56,823 bases of DNA, from NCBI GenBank assembly GCA_927441425.1, contig CAKMKG010000025.1:1-56823 (forward strand). Reading direction: 5' to 3'. Positions within the stretch are counted from its first letter, which is position 1. Each line of letters opens with the position of its first letter. Of the stretch, positions 19,931 through 29,526 are shown in pieces. Position numbers and translations under genes: made by a program. Source of the DNA: an uncultured Bacillota bacterium (GTDB lineage Bacteria > Bacillota > Clostridia > Peptostreptococcales > Anaerovoracaceae). The notes under the pieces were generated by a model, which was given only the letters and a program-made list of their open reading frames with translations, was not told where the DNA came from and did not search any database.

Positions 19931-21874
19931 CTAGTCATGTAGTGCGATCCAGGCTTCGTAGGTTTCAGAAAGCAGTTCCTTTAAACGGTTCAAATCGCTT
20001 TGACAGGAGGCAATTCTTTCGTGGTCGGTATAAACCTCTTCTCTGCACATCTCACTCTGAATCCACTCAATCTTTGCTTCTATATCCGCGATGGAAGTTT
20101 CCATTTGTTTTCTCTCCTTCTCCTGTCGTTTCTGCTGTGTCTGTGCTTCCTTGTCTCTGCGACGGGCTTCCATGGATGAAGCAGACGTCTTTGCATCGTC
20201 ACCCGCCTTTTGCCCAAGCTCCTCCAGGTAGCTCTTACCGGATCCAAGAGACTGCTTCTTTTCCATATAATAGTCATATCCACCAAGATAGTTTACAATG
20301 CCATCCTCTCCCATTTCTATCATCCGGGTAGGCACCCGATTGAGAAAGTACCTGTCATGGGATACGACGATCATCGTACCGGGAAAATCCTGCAATGCTT
20401 CCTCAAAAACCTCTTTGGATGCAATGTCAAGATGATTGGTAGGTTCATCCATGATCAGCAGATTCGCACCCGAAAGCATGAGCTTCAGCAGGGAAAGCCG
20501 CGCTTTTTCCCCACCGCTCAAGGAAGAAACGGATTGAAAAACCGTATCGTTCTTAAACAGGAATCGGCCCAGCAAGCTGCGGACCTCAGTATCGCTATAG
20601 AGACGATAAGCGGAATGCACTTCTTCTAAAACCGTATTCTCGGTTTCAAGAATATTTTGCTCCTGATCATAATATCCAAAGGAAATATTATGACCAAGCT
20701 TGATATATCCCTGATCCGGTTGCAAATCTCCCATGATAATTTTTAAAAGAGTGGTCTTCCCAATACCGTTTGGCCCTACAAGACATATTCTTTCTCCTCT
20801 TTTTACGTCCAGTTCGACATGACGGAAAAGCTGCCTCTCGCGCTCACCACTTCCAAAGCTTTTTGAAAGCTCCCTAATCAGCAAAACATCATTCCCACTC
20901 TGGTAGTTTTGCTTGAAACGGATTTTCATTTTGCCCAGTGGCGCTACGGGCTTGTCCAGACGTTCAATATGATCTAACCGCTTTTCTCTTGATTGTGCCC
21001 GTTTCGCCAGCTTTTCGGTGCCATGCTGCTTGAATCGCCGTATGATTTCCTCTTGTCTTTGGATTTCCTTTTGCTGATGTTCATATTTCCGGAGTTCGTC
21101 TGCCTCCCTCAGCTTTTTTTTCTCGGCATAGGCAGTATAATTCCCTTCATATGTAACAAGCTTGTGATTCTCGATCTCAAAGACTCGATTCACCGTCTGA
21201 TCCAGGAAATATCGGTCATGAGAAATCAGAACGATGGTTCCCCCATACGCTTTCAAGTATTGCTCCAGCCATTTCAGCGTGCCGATATCCAGATGATTGG
21301 TCGGTTCGTCTAGCAGCAGTAGATCCGGCTTTTTCAGCAGCAGTGCAGCCAACGCCAATCTGGTTCGCTCTCCGCCGCTTAAAACAGAAATTTTCTTATT
21401 GAAGCATTCTTCCGGAAACGCCATGCTGTTTAGTATTCCATGGATCTCACTTCGATATCCATATCCGTTTCTATTTTTGAAGGCTTCCATCATATCGTCA
21501 TATTCGTGAAGCATTTTTGTTACATCATTTCCCCTATGGGATTTCTCGGAAATCTCATGAGAAAGCTTTTCCAATTGCTCCTCCATATTGATCAGCTCTG
21601 TGAATATGGCCAACATTTCCTCGTAAACTGTTTTTTCCGACTCAAAATTGTCGCTTTGTTTTAAGTATCCGATATTCGTATTTGAGGACACAAAAAAATC
21701 ACCCGCATCATAGGCAAGCCTGCCGGATAGGATGTTTAACAGTGTGGTTTTCCCCGCGCCGTTTGCGCCGACGATGCCGATTCTATCTCCCTGGTTTATA
21801 TGAAAGGAGACATTGGTTAAAATGGGGTCGACTCCGTATGTTTTTATGATATTGTTTGCTGATAATATTATCAT
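19931..21874 (-). CDS. ABC-F family ATPase (ribosome-associated, YdiF/Uup-like)
   Basis: A soluble 647-residue protein with two ATPase domains. Walker A motifs are GANGAGKT and GPNGIGKT; signature motifs are LSGGERTRLALA and LSGGEKARLSLL; both Walker B sites read DEPTNHLD. A linker of the P-site-tRNA interaction type lies between them, and a charged coiled-coil C-terminus follows (RRRDKEAQTQQKRQEKERKQ). There is no membrane domain. ABC-F proteins act on stalled ribosomes and some give antibiotic resistance; this one looks like a housekeeping member. It is 26 nt downstream of tsaD. Confidence 0.92.
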   Translation of the reverse strand: MIILSANNIIKTYGVDPILTNVSFHINQGDRIGIVGANGAGKTTLLNILSGRLAYDAGDFFVSSNTNIGYLKQSDNFESEKTVYEEMLAIFTELINMEEQLEKLSHEISEKSHRGNDVTKMLHEYDDMMEAFKNRNGYGYRSEIHGILNSMAFPEECFNKKISVLSGGERTRLALAALLLKKPDLLLLDEPTNHLDIGTLKWLEQYLKAYGGTIVLISHDRYFLDQTVNRVFEIENHKLVTYEGNYTAYAEKKKLREADELRKYEHQQKEIQRQEEIIRRFKQHGTEKLAKRAQSREKRLDHIERLDKPVAPLGKMKIRFKQNYQSGNDVLLIRELSKSFGSGERERQLFRHVELDVKRGERICLVGPNGIGKTTLLKIIMGDLQPDQGYIKLGHNISFGYYDQEQNILETENTVLEEVHSAYRLYSDTEVRSLLGRFLFKNDTVFQSVSSLSGGEKARLSLLKLMLSGANLLIMDEPTNHLDIASKEVFEEALQDFPGTMIVVSHDRYFLNRVPTRMIEMGEDGIVNYLGGYDYYMEKKQSLGSGKSYLEELGQKAGDDAKTSASSMEARRRDKEAQTQQKRQEKERKQMETSIADIEAKIEWIQSEMCREEVYTDHERIASCQSDLNRLKELLSETYEAWIALHD

Positions 21875-21900
21875 TTTTTTCCTACGACATTGTGATATCC

Positions 21901-22917
21901 TTACAGTGCCAGATTGGGATAGGCGTCCAGATAAAAGTCGTCCGCCATTCCCTCCTGATATTTATAATAAGCGGCGCAGCCAATCATAGCCGCATTATCG
22001 GTGCATAGAATCGGCGAAGGATAGTGCAACGCAATACCCTTTTGGTCACAGGCCTCCTTCAGCAACTTCCGCAGAAGACTGTTTGCAGCAACTCCTCCCG
22101 CCAGAGCGATCTTATCCTTTTTCATTCGCTGGGCAGCCATGACAGCCTTTGCGACGATGACCTCTATGACTGCCAGCTGAAAGCTGGCAGCGATGTCGTT
22201 GACGTTGACGGTTTCCCCTTTCAGCTTTTGTGTATTCAAATGGTTCAAGACACCTGTTTTAATTCCGCTGAAGCTGAAATCAAGGCTGTCCTTCTCAAGA
22301 AAAACCCGCTTAAATTCAACAGCGTGAGCATTTCCTGTCTTTGCCGCTTCATCGATCAAGGGACCGCCGGGATATCCCAATCCCAGCACTCTTGCTACCT
22401 TGTCAAAGGCTTCCCCTGCCGCGTCATCTCTGGTACGCCCCAAAACCTCATATCGGTTGTAATCCGTCACGTCAACAATATTGGTATGGCCGCCGGACAC
22501 TACCAGTGCCATAAAAGGCGGCTTTAACTCCTTATGTTCAATATAGTTTGCACTGATGTGTCCCTGAATATGATGAACGCCCACCAACGGCTTCTTCAAT
22601 GCATATGCCAAGGATTTTGCAGTAGCCAGTCCGATGAGTAGCGCCCCCACCAAGCCGGGACCATAAGTGACGCCGATCAAATCAACATCCTTTAAGCTGA
22701 TTCCCGCCTCGGTAAGTGCGTTGTCGATTACCGTATTAATATTGTCCAAATGATGGCGTGACGCGATTTCTGGAACCACGCCGCCAAATACCTGATGCAC
22801 CTTTATCTGAGAAGCGATCACGTTGGAAAGCACAGTACGGCCCTCCCCGATGACTGCAGCAGAGGTTTCATCGCAGCTGGACTCTATTCCAAGGGTTATA
22901 AACTGTTTATCTTTCAT
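21901..22917 (-). CDS. tsaD: tRNA N6-adenosine threonylcarbamoyltransferase TsaD
   Basis: Transfers threonylcarbamoyl to A37 of ANN-decoding tRNAs in the TsaBDE complex. The 338 residues show the ASKHA ATPase fold with [14 protein letters not shown] at the N-terminus. The metal ligands are in the HHIQGH motif (His116 and His120), with the third in the [11 protein letters not shown] segment. It is the penultimate gene of a tsaE-CDF-tsaB-rimI-orf-tsaD-ABC-F run. Confidence 0.98.
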   Translation of the reverse strand: MKDKQFITLGIESSCDETSAAVIGEGRTVLSNVIASQIKVHQVFGGVVPEIASRHHLDNINTVIDNALTEAGISLKDVDLIGVTYGPGLVGALLIGLATAKSLAYALKKPLVGVHHIQGHISANYIEHKELKPPFMALVVSGGHTNIVDVTDYNRYEVLGRTRDDAAGEAFDKVARVLGLGYPGGPLIDEAAKTGNAHAVEFKRVFLEKDSLDFSFSGIKTGVLNHLNTQKLKGETVNVNDIAASFQLAVIEVIVAKAVMAAQRMKKDKIALAGGVAANSLLRKLLKEACDQKGIALHYPSPILCTDNAAMIGCAAYYKYQEGMADDFYLDAYPNLAL

Positions 22918-22927
22918 TCTTACTCCA

Positions 22928-23137
22928 TTATTCTAGGTGTGTAAACCGACTCTGCATATCCATAATGCATTGGTTATCTGCGGTCAGATGCCTGCAATTC
23001 TCACAGGACTGATAGTCTGTCATATTGAAGGAATTTACATCATTTCTCCTTGAGAACCTGCTGCAGTGGCTTGCTGCAGTAAGCATTTCATCATTCAGGT
23101 CATGATAATCTTCATAGTAAGTATTTCGAACTTTCAT
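22928..23137 (-). CDS. Small cysteine-containing protein of unknown function
   Basis: 69 residues with a good GAGGAG upstream, placed between rimI and tsaD with a 10-nt gap to tsaD. Cys45, Cys48, His50 and Cys57 (CENCRH...QC) could form a small zinc site; Cys25 is separate. It is strongly charged with no membrane segment. I do not recognise it. Its place inside the t6A operon argues for a real gene rather than a chance frame. Confidence 0.7.
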   Translation of the reverse strand: MKVRNTYYEDYHDLNDEMLTAASHCSRFSRRNDVNSFNMTDYQSCENCRHLTADNQCIMDMQSRFTHLE

Positions 23138-23212
23138 CTGGCGTTTCTCCTCTCAAGATAACTAAAGGTTTATCATTAGTATCTCTACTGAGGAAATTTT
23201 TATGAGAAAATA

Positions 23213-23656
23213 TTAAGACTTCCGCCACATAATTATAGCATCTTCTCCATTATCCTCATAATAATTTTTTCTTAAGCCAGCAGATTCAAAACCAAATTTT
23301 GAGTAGAGAGAAATCGCCGGCGCATTGGATACTCTTACCTCCAGGGTATAGCTCCGAATGCCGTTTTGTGCGGTATGCTCCAGCAATACGGACACCAGTG
23401 CTTCCCCAATCCCTTTTCTTCTGAACAGGGGATGAATCGCAACATTCGTGATGTGACCTTCATCCACGATGCACCAAAGGCCTGCATAGCCTACCATCCT
23501 GTCATCGATTTCCGCAACGATATAAAAGGCCAGAGGGTTCTCCTCGATTTCCTTCCGAAAGGAGTCTTCGCTCCATGGTGCCGTAAAACACAGGATATCC
23601 ATTTCCGCCATCGGTTTGATGTCTTTTTCTTCCGCTTGCCTGACGATCAAGTTCAT
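23213..23656 (-). CDS. rimI: Ribosomal protein S18-alanine N-acetyltransferase
   Basis: GNAT-fold acetyltransferase of 147 residues. The acetyl-CoA loop RRKGIGEALV and the C-terminal LEVRVSNAPAISLYSKFGFE block are characteristic of RimI. It overlaps tsaB by 4 nt (ATGA), the usual tsaB-rimI linkage. Confidence 0.95.
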   Translation of the reverse strand: MNLIVRQAEEKDIKPMAEMDILCFTAPWSEDSFRKEIEENPLAFYIVAEIDDRMVGYAGLWCIVDEGHITNVAIHPLFRRKGIGEALVSVLLEHTAQNGIRSYTLEVRVSNAPAISLYSKFGFESAGLRKNYYEDNGEDAIIMWRKS

Positions 23657-24384
23657 TCAGCGTTCTCCTCCAACTTTCTTTCTGCTTCCGCCTTTCTCAT
23701 ATAAACAGGTTTGAGATCATATAGATTTTTTATCTTGCCGCTCCGATAAATATCCAGAGCCAGCTTCGCAACGGATGACGCTTTTTGGAGTTTGACATCG
23801 TCTTTTGCAAATAAAACACATATATTGTTATTTAACGATATGTCTTGCCACTTCATAATCTGCTCTTTATATGGATGGATCCCATCTCCAAAGAAGGTGA
23901 TTTCCATTTCCGGCTTAAGTACCGCTTCCAGCAGCTTCAGCAACTCCTGCAGATCATAGGCCCCACCGGGGACAATCTCTGTATGTTGTCCGGTATCCGA
24001 CCACCGGTACGCACCTCCATAAACCTGGCTTCTTCGAGCATCGAAGATCGGACATAGGATCCCTTGGTATTCAGGCACATTATAAAGGAAGGTTTTCAGC
24101 GTGGGTACACTGATGGTTTTCAGGACCAGCGCCTGGGCCAGTGCCCTTGCGGAGGAGACCCCGATTCGGATTCCCGTAAACGACCCCGGTCCCTCGGATA
24201 CTGCAATATAATCCACATCGTCTATCGACAATCCACGTTTCTCCAGCAAAATATCCACCATTGGCATCAGATTCTGCAAATGATTCAGTTTTTGGTCAGA
24301 AGCTTCCATGAAAACCTCGCCCTTGTCGTTTATGATGGCAACGGAGGCCTCGGCTCCAGTGGTTTCTATTGCTAGTATGTTCAT
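23653..24384 (-). CDS. tsaB: t6A biosynthesis protein TsaB
   Basis: 243 residues of the ASKHA fold (MNILAIETTGAEASVAI; SEGPGSFTGIRIGVSSARALA), the non-catalytic partner of TsaD. The C-terminal extension ends in KPVYMRKAEAERKLEENAE. It overlaps rimI. The gene directly upstream is a metal transporter rather than tsaE, which is unusual. Confidence 0.96.
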   Translation of the reverse strand: MNILAIETTGAEASVAIINDKGEVFMEASDQKLNHLQNLMPMVDILLEKRGLSIDDVDYIAVSEGPGSFTGIRIGVSSARALAQALVLKTISVPTLKTFLYNVPEYQGILCPIFDARRSQVYGGAYRWSDTGQHTEIVPGGAYDLQELLKLLEAVLKPEMEITFFGDGIHPYKEQIMKWQDISLNNNICVLFAKDDVKLQKASSVAKLALDIYRSGKIKNLYDLKPVYMRKAEAERKLEENAE

Positions 24385-24445
24385 CTATTATTTCCTTCTC
24401 TCATTGATATCTTGTGTCGATTCAAGAAACCCCAAATCGCTTTAT

Positions 24446-25327
24446 TCAATAGTCATAATCCTCATTCTTAAAATCAACCTCAATTGTTACATGATCGATC
24501 CCTTTTTCTCTCATGAGATTTCTGATCTCATTTTTTATCGTGATGATTTCTATGCGTTCCATTTCTTCACCAACAATTATATGCGTGCTAAATAGATTTC
24601 TTTCACCGTCTAAAGACCAAATATGCGTATGGTATGCCGCCTTCACGCCCGTTTTTTCTATAATTTCCCGCTCTATATCGCTGATAGACAAATCTTTTGG
24701 AACACCTTGCATAAAAATATTCAATGTCTCTTTTAAGTTTTTTACCACGTTAACCAAAACGTAAATCGTAATCAGAACAGACAAGATAGGATCAAGCACA
24801 GGGATATCGATAAAAAGTAGTACGATTCCTGTTATAAAAATTGCTACCCACCCAAGCACATCCTCCAGCAAATGCCAGGAAACGACTCTCTCATTGAAAG
24901 ACGTTCCCTTCCTTAGCCTTAATACCGCCAATCCATTGATCGCGATTCCCAAAACAGCAAAAACGATCATTCCACCGGGATTCACTTCTTCTGGTTCAAA
25001 AATTCTCGGAACAGATTGTGTGAGAATAAAAACGGATCCTCCTACCAATAGCAGGCTGTTCATCAGCGCCCCTAGCAAGGAAAACCGGGCATATCCATAG
25101 GAAAACTTTTGATCAGACGTCTTTTTAGAAAACTTTTCCAAATACCATGCAATCCCAAGGGAAAACGAATCTCCCAGATCATGGAGCGCATCTGACAAAA
25201 TAGCCATGCTATTTGTCCATAGCCCGCCTGCTATTTCCAAAATCGTAAAGGCCAAATTCAATAAAAACGCAATCTTTATATTTTTTTGGCTTTGATTATG
25301 ATTGTGCTGATCATGGTCATGTGCCAT
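24446..25327 (-). CDS. Cation diffusion facilitator (zinc/divalent metal efflux)
   Basis: A 293-residue membrane antiporter, from the ATG at 25327. The upstream GTG at 25336 is part of the ribosome binding site GAGGTGA. It has a His/Asp-rich N-terminus (HDHDQHNHNQ), six helices, the metal motif SDALHDLGDS on helix 2 and HLLEDVLGW on helix 5, and a cytoplasmic C-terminal domain. Closest in style to CzcD/ZitB. It is inserted between tsaE (6-nt gap to its reading frame start) and tsaB, so it appears co-transcribed with the t6A genes. Confidence 0.93.
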   Translation of the reverse strand: MAHDHDQHNHNQSQKNIKIAFLLNLAFTILEIAGGLWTNSMAILSDALHDLGDSFSLGIAWYLEKFSKKTSDQKFSYGYARFSLLGALMNSLLLVGGSVFILTQSVPRIFEPEEVNPGGMIVFAVLGIAINGLAVLRLRKGTSFNERVVSWHLLEDVLGWVAIFITGIVLLFIDIPVLDPILSVLITIYVLVNVVKNLKETLNIFMQGVPKDLSISDIEREIIEKTGVKAAYHTHIWSLDGERNLFSTHIIVGEEMERIEIITIKNEIRNLMREKGIDHVTIEVDFKNEDYDY

Positions 25328-25342
25328 TTTGTTCACCTCAAT

Positions 25343-25762
25343 TTAAGCTCCTGTGATATGGTAAATTCGTTCTCCTTCGCATACACCATACGCAATCCGA
25401 ATCATAATGCTGTCTTCAGGGAGGAGGGCTATGATCTGGTCCGCCCATTCAACGACGCAGACACCTTGTCCGAAAAAGTATTCTTCATAGCCCAACTCGT
25501 ACATTTCTTCCAGCTCGTTGATTCTATAAACGTCAAAGTGATACAGGGGAATCCTGCCCTCAGTGTATTCCTGCACAATCGTAAAGGTGGGACTTGTAAT
25601 CATTTCACTGATTCCAAGCCCCTCGGCAATCGATTTTGTAAGAGTGGTTTTACCGGTACCAAGGTCACCGATCAAAGCGATCACGTCGCCGGGCTTTAAT
25701 TTCTTCGCCAGCTCTATTCCAAATTCCCTTGTATCCTCTTCGTTTTTAATCACTATCTTCAT
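25343..25762 (-). CDS. tsaE: t6A biosynthesis ATPase TsaE
   Basis: 139 residues from the ATG at 25762; an in-frame GTG further upstream would add an atypical 18-residue tail. Walker A is GDLGTGKTT (residues 32-40), followed by the family motif TSPTFTIVQEY and HFDVYR. It supplies ATPase activity to the TsaBDE complex. It lies downstream of ribU, which may supply part of its transcription. Confidence 0.95.
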   Translation of the reverse strand: MKIVIKNEEDTREFGIELAKKLKPGDVIALIGDLGTGKTTLTKSIAEGLGISEMITSPTFTIVQEYTEGRIPLYHFDVYRINELEEMYELGYEEYFFGQGVCVVEWADQIIALLPEDSIMIRIAYGVCEGERIYHITGA

Positions 25763-25818
25763 TTTTTTCACTTCACAATGTCGAGGATGAGCGGTTTTTA
25801 GAGAAGCCCCGAGCACCC

Positions 25819-26355
25819 TTATTTGTGTAAAAACCTCGCTATCGATTTGTAAGTCAAAAGTGTGACGATGGAGTTGATTCCGGCTTTCAACAGGTTAAAC
25901 GGCACAATGATCGTTCCGAGCATTGCAATAACCGCTTCTCTTGGTACACCTAAATAGATCGGCGTGATGAGAAGGTTCCAGAAAATCATACTCACTGTCA
26001 TCAGTATTGTACCACAAATTAATGCAACTACGGCATTTTTTCTTGTCCTGTTCCTTTTATAGATGGTGCCTGCAAGCAGCACAAAGGCTCCGGTTGCAAC
26101 AAAGTGCATGAAAAATCCGATGAGACCGTCGCCTCCCAGCACGAAAGCCTGAATAAAGCTGACGACAAATGTGAGTACAAGACCTGCCAAAGGACCAAAG
26201 GCGAATGCGCCGATAAAGATCGGAATATCCGCAGGGTCATACACCAGGAATGGAGCCGGCGGAAAAGGGATCCTGATTAAAAGCACCAGTACAACGGATA
26301 TCGCTGCAAGCATCGCCATTTTTGTGATTTTTGTTGTTCTTTCTGAACGATTCAT
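25819..26355 (-). CDS. ribU: Riboflavin ECF transporter S component RibU
   Basis: Membrane substrate-binding subunit of an energy-coupling-factor riboflavin importer. About six helices; the family hallmark is YDPADIPIFIGAFAFGPLAG near residue 45. I chose the ATG at 26355: an in-frame TTG at 26361 is only 3 nt from the AGGAGG. It needs the shared EcfA/A'/T module, not present in this window. An FMN riboswitch lies directly upstream, which confirms the substrate class. Confidence 0.95.
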   Translation of the reverse strand: MNRSERTTKITKMAMLAAISVVLVLLIRIPFPPAPFLVYDPADIPIFIGAFAFGPLAGLVLTFVVSFIQAFVLGGDGLIGFFMHFVATGAFVLLAGTIYKRNRTRKNAVVALICGTILMTVSMIFWNLLITPIYLGVPREAVIAMLGTIIVPFNLLKAGINSIVTLLTYKSIARFLHK

Positions 26356-26430
26356 TTTCAAATTCCTCCTTTACGTCTGCGGGAAATCTCCACAGACCAT
26401 TGCAAAATAGACGGAATCTGTCAGGTTAAT

Positions 26431-26457
26431 AAAAAAACCTTGAAATTACTTTCAAGG
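26431..26457 (-). terminator. Riboswitch-controlled terminator upstream of ribU
   Basis: On the minus strand CCTTGAAA-GTAA-TTTCAAGG is followed by seven Ts. It sits between the FMN aptamer and ribU, so it is the expression platform of a transcription-attenuating riboswitch. Confidence 0.85.
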
Positions 26458-26486
26458 CATACCCACATTATAGGAAAAAATCCCAA

Positions 26487-26614
26487 TCTGTGTTTCTTTC
26501 ATCCGGACTATACCGTCGGTATCGGAATCTAACCGATTCAACCTCAATGGCTCGCGGACTTGTAGCATTACACTCTTTACCGCCGGTGAGGAATCGCACC
26601 TCGCCCTGAAACAG
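26487..26614 (-). ncRNA. FMN riboswitch (RFN element)
   Basis: On the minus strand the conserved RFN blocks appear in order: CAGGGCGAGGTG, CACCGGCGGTA, CCGCGAGCC, ACCGACGGTATAGTCCGGAT, then GAAAGAAACA closing P1 with CTGTTTC. FMN binding is expected to favour the downstream terminator and shut off ribU. An open frame spans this region on the same strand, but it is a by-product of the RNA. Confidence 0.96.
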
Positions 26615-26626
26615 ATTTACTATTAT

Positions 26627-26655
26627 ATTATATTCCCTTGATTTCTGTCTGTCAA
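26627..26655 (-). promoter_or_regulatory. Sigma-A promoter of the FMN riboswitch/ribU transcript
   Basis: TTGACA (26655-26650), an exact 17-nt spacer and TATAAT (26632-26627). The -35 overlaps the last codon and stop codon of pepV, so the promoter is partly embedded in the upstream gene. Confidence 0.9.
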
Positions 26656-28154
26656 ACAGAATCATTCAAATTATTTGTTCTATTCTCTTCATCCACGCTC
26701 TTTGGGAGCTGTCCGCCCGCTAGTTCGAAGATCGCATCTGCATATATTCTAGCACATTTTATGAGATTGGGTACTGTGATATACTCATTTTTCTGGTGGG
26801 CAAGCTCAGGTTCCCCGGGAAAATCCGCCCCGAACGCAATGGTATTCTTGCACGCCCTGGCGTAAGTCCCTCCGCCGATGATCTGCGGCTCACAGCTCTC
26901 ATCTCCGGTATGCTTTTTATATACAGCCATCAGGGTTTTGATCATCTCATCGTCCTTCGGCAGATAAATCGGAGCTTTATGCTCTTTTTTGACAATCCCC
27001 AGATTATATTTGTTGATCGCTGGCAGAATGGAAGCATAGACCAGTTCCTCGTTCATCGTTACCGGATATCGAATATTAATGGTCACACTGGCAGACTCAT
27101 CATCAATATTCACCATCCCCACGTTGAAAATCAGCTTGCCGGAGGGTTCGTCCGCAAGACCGCAGCCAAGGGATTCACCGCACAGATCAAAGCCGATGTG
27201 GTTGTTATAAAAATCGATAAAGTCACGTACATCCTCATTTTGCAGGTTGATCTCTTCGAAGAATTTCATCATAATGGAAATCGCGTTCAGGCCCTTGCCT
27301 GGCCTAGCACCGTGAGAAGAAATTCCCAATGTGGTGATTTCCAGATTCTTACCGATTCCCTTTGCATTGATCTGGTGACCGGTACTTTTTCTGTACTCGG
27401 CAAGCTTTTCCTTGATTGCATCATAGGAGTCTGCTTTGATCACTGCTCTGGCATGATCGGCTACCATATTTGCCGCATTTCCTCCGGTCATTGTTCTTAG
27501 CGCAACGCCCTTCGCGTTGGCTGAAGATTTTCCAATTTTCTTTGCAAGGTCAAAGATCAAAATCCCCATTTCTCCATGAATTGCAGGGAAGTCTCCGTCT
27601 GGTGTAAACCCGAAATCAGGTTGCTTTACCCTCTTCAGGTAGTAATCCATCCCCTTCCATCCCGTTTCTTCATCTAAGCCCAGGATCATGCGCACCTTCT
27701 TCTCCGGAACAACGCCGGCATCCTTTAACGCCTTCATGGCATAAAAGGCAGCGACGGTAGGTCCTTTATCATCAATGGCTCCACGTCCGTATATCCTGTC
27801 TTCCACCAGCTCTCCGCCAAAGGGGTCGTAATCCCAGTCCTTTCCTTCCGGCACCACATCCAGATGACAAAGGATCCCCATGATTTCATCGCTGGTCCCG
27901 ATCATCTCGCCTGCTTCATCCAACAAATAGCCGCCAAAATCAATGTGACCGCCATAGTTATCGATGTTTGTGGTGTCAAAGTCTTCTTTTTTTGCTTTTT
28001 TCAGCATATATTCAAATGCTTCCTGCACGCCCGCACCAAAGGGCGCATCACCAAGGGGCTCCGCAGCGATACTCTTAATGGCGATCAGCTCCTGCAAGGT
28101 GTTGATCATTTCCTCCCGGTATTCCTCTATCAGATCTAAATAATCTCTCTCCAT
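26652..28154 (-). CDS. pepV: Dipeptidase PepV-type (M20 family, Sapep)
   Basis: Cytoplasmic metallo-dipeptidase of 500 residues. Metal-site motifs are visible in order: HLDVVPEGKDW, GRGAIDDKG, and the catalytic Glu pair in LDEETGWKG, followed by a lid domain and the C-terminal His region (GGGTYARA). The start has GGGAGGGGA. Gene product and length fit the PepV/Sapep group that hydrolyses short peptides. It stands alone between the CapA gene's terminator and the FMN riboswitch. Confidence 0.94.
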   Translation of the reverse strand: MERDYLDLIEEYREEMINTLQELIAIKSIAAEPLGDAPFGAGVQEAFEYMLKKAKKEDFDTTNIDNYGGHIDFGGYLLDEAGEMIGTSDEIMGILCHLDVVPEGKDWDYDPFGGELVEDRIYGRGAIDDKGPTVAAFYAMKALKDAGVVPEKKVRMILGLDEETGWKGMDYYLKRVKQPDFGFTPDGDFPAIHGEMGILIFDLAKKIGKSSANAKGVALRTMTGGNAANMVADHARAVIKADSYDAIKEKLAEYRKSTGHQINAKGIGKNLEITTLGISSHGARPGKGLNAISIMMKFFEEINLQNEDVRDFIDFYNNHIGFDLCGESLGCGLADEPSGKLIFNVGMVNIDDESASVTINIRYPVTMNEELVYASILPAINKYNLGIVKKEHKAPIYLPKDDEMIKTLMAVYKKHTGDESCEPQIIGGGTYARACKNTIAFGADFPGEPELAHQKNEYITVPNLIKCARIYADAIFELAGGQLPKSVDEENRTNNLNDSV

Positions 28155-28212
28155 TTTTTTGTCCCCTCCCAGTTTATTCTATCCCAGTGCCATGAGCGTA
28201 TACATTCTCATA

Positions 28213-28269
28213 AAAAACCGTGAAACCCATTACCTCCTTTGTGCAAAGCATCTCAAAGGAGGCGGTTTT
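28213..28269 (-). terminator. Terminator after the Liv-Nfu-CapA run
   Basis: On the minus strand AAAACCG...CGGTTTTTT forms the outer pair and CCTCCTTTG...CAAAGGAGG the inner pair, followed by a T-run, just before pepV. Confidence 0.75.
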
Positions 28270-28290
28270 CGAGAGGATTATGCTCTCACA

Positions 28291-29511
28291 TCATTCTATG
28301 GTCCTAATATACTCTTCCCCCAGCAAATCCCTGATATCGGTCAAAGCTTGTTCCGCTCGGGAAAGGTGTCCCGATTCGGCGAGGGAAGGATTCTCCGCTA
28401 GGCCTTCATCCAGCGGAATGACGGCATAAACGTCTTTTCCGTTCTTTTTATACTTGTCCACCCAGATAGGAATGACATCCATTTTGGCGGAGCGTACTTG
28501 CCTGGTACTTTTCATGTATTCAAGCTGAACCCGAGCAATGATACCCTGTTCTGTATACCTGTTGTCCAAAGTTTCCGTTCTCTGGTTGGAAATAAAGTTG
28601 CCCATGGAATAAAAAACGGGAACTTCTCTGCCTGTTGTCTCGTCTGAAAGCATTTCCATTCCCTGAATCACATGGGGATGGGAGGCAAAGATCACATCGG
28701 CACCATACCCAGCCGCTTCTCTTGCCATATATTGCTGATACTCGTTTGGAGAGCGCTGATATTCCTCGCCCCAATGGAAGTAGCAGATTATAATTTCCGC
28801 ACCATCGGCTCTTGCATTCTGTATGCTCTGCTGTACCTTCAACAGATCCTCATCCAAGGTGTTGTAATTGAAGGTATTCAATAGCGCCCAGGCATCGCTG
28901 GAAACCTCGTTTCCGTTGATGGTTGGGATAGAGTCAATGATAGGAGTCTCGTACAGATATGCGACGATCCCTATCTTCACATTCTTTACCTCAAGAATGG
29001 TAAAATCTTTTTCGCCGTCCAGATGGGTGCCCGCCGTCTTAAGTCCTGCCTCTCTGGCAATTTCAAGGGTTCTTTTCATCCCGGAAATGCCTTTGTCCAT
29101 AATATGGTTGTTGGCCGTCAGCGCCACATCGAAACCGGCTTTTTTTAATGCCTCAGCCAAACTTTCCGGCGCATTGAATACGGGATATCCCGTATAATTC
29201 CCCCCGGCGAAGGTAGTCTCAAGATTGCATAGGGCCAGATCCGCCATTTCAATATATTTTTTTACATAGGCAAAATTATTGTCAAAGTTATAGGTATCTG
29301 TCTCTGGGTCATACTGGGCAGGTATTTGGGGCTTATGAACCATGACATCTCCCACCGCAGATATCATAAGGGATACCGCTTGCTCCTCCACCACGAATGG
29401 GGGCTGAGCAGGTTCGGCTTCCGGTTCTTCCTCATGCAAAAGAGGCGGGATTATGATCCATAGTCCCACCAAAATGATGAATCCTGCCAATATGCTATAA
29501 TACTTCTTCAT
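28291..29511 (-). CDS. CapA-family metallophosphoesterase-like membrane protein
   Basis: 406 residues with an N-terminal anchor (~5-25) and an extracytoplasmic CapA/PgsA-like domain. Motifs in order are SAVGDVMVHKPQ, ALCNLETTF, LTANNHIMDKG, FHWGEEYQ and SHPHVIQGME, which together form the predicted metal centre. The family includes poly-gamma-glutamate system proteins, but no capB/capC partner is here, so that role is not supported. It begins 15 nt after the nfu-type gene, in the same direction as the Liv operon. Confidence 0.85.
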   Translation of the reverse strand: MKKYYSILAGFIILVGLWIIIPPLLHEEEPEAEPAQPPFVVEEQAVSLMISAVGDVMVHKPQIPAQYDPETDTYNFDNNFAYVKKYIEMADLALCNLETTFAGGNYTGYPVFNAPESLAEALKKAGFDVALTANNHIMDKGISGMKRTLEIAREAGLKTAGTHLDGEKDFTILEVKNVKIGIVAYLYETPIIDSIPTINGNEVSSDAWALLNTFNYNTLDEDLLKVQQSIQNARADGAEIIICYFHWGEEYQRSPNEYQQYMAREAAGYGADVIFASHPHVIQGMEMLSDETTGREVPVFYSMGNFISNQRTETLDNRYTEQGIIARVQLEYMKSTRQVRSAKMDVIPIWVDKYKKNGKDVYAVIPLDEGLAENPSLAESGHLSRAEQALTDIRDLLGEEYIRTIE

Positions 29512-29526
29512 AGGATCGTGTGCTCC

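Noticed and set aside
26468..26665. 65-codon minus-strand ORF over the FMN riboswitch
   Set aside because: It coincides with the conserved RFN RNA, including its promoter; no ribosome binding site and no protein similarity.
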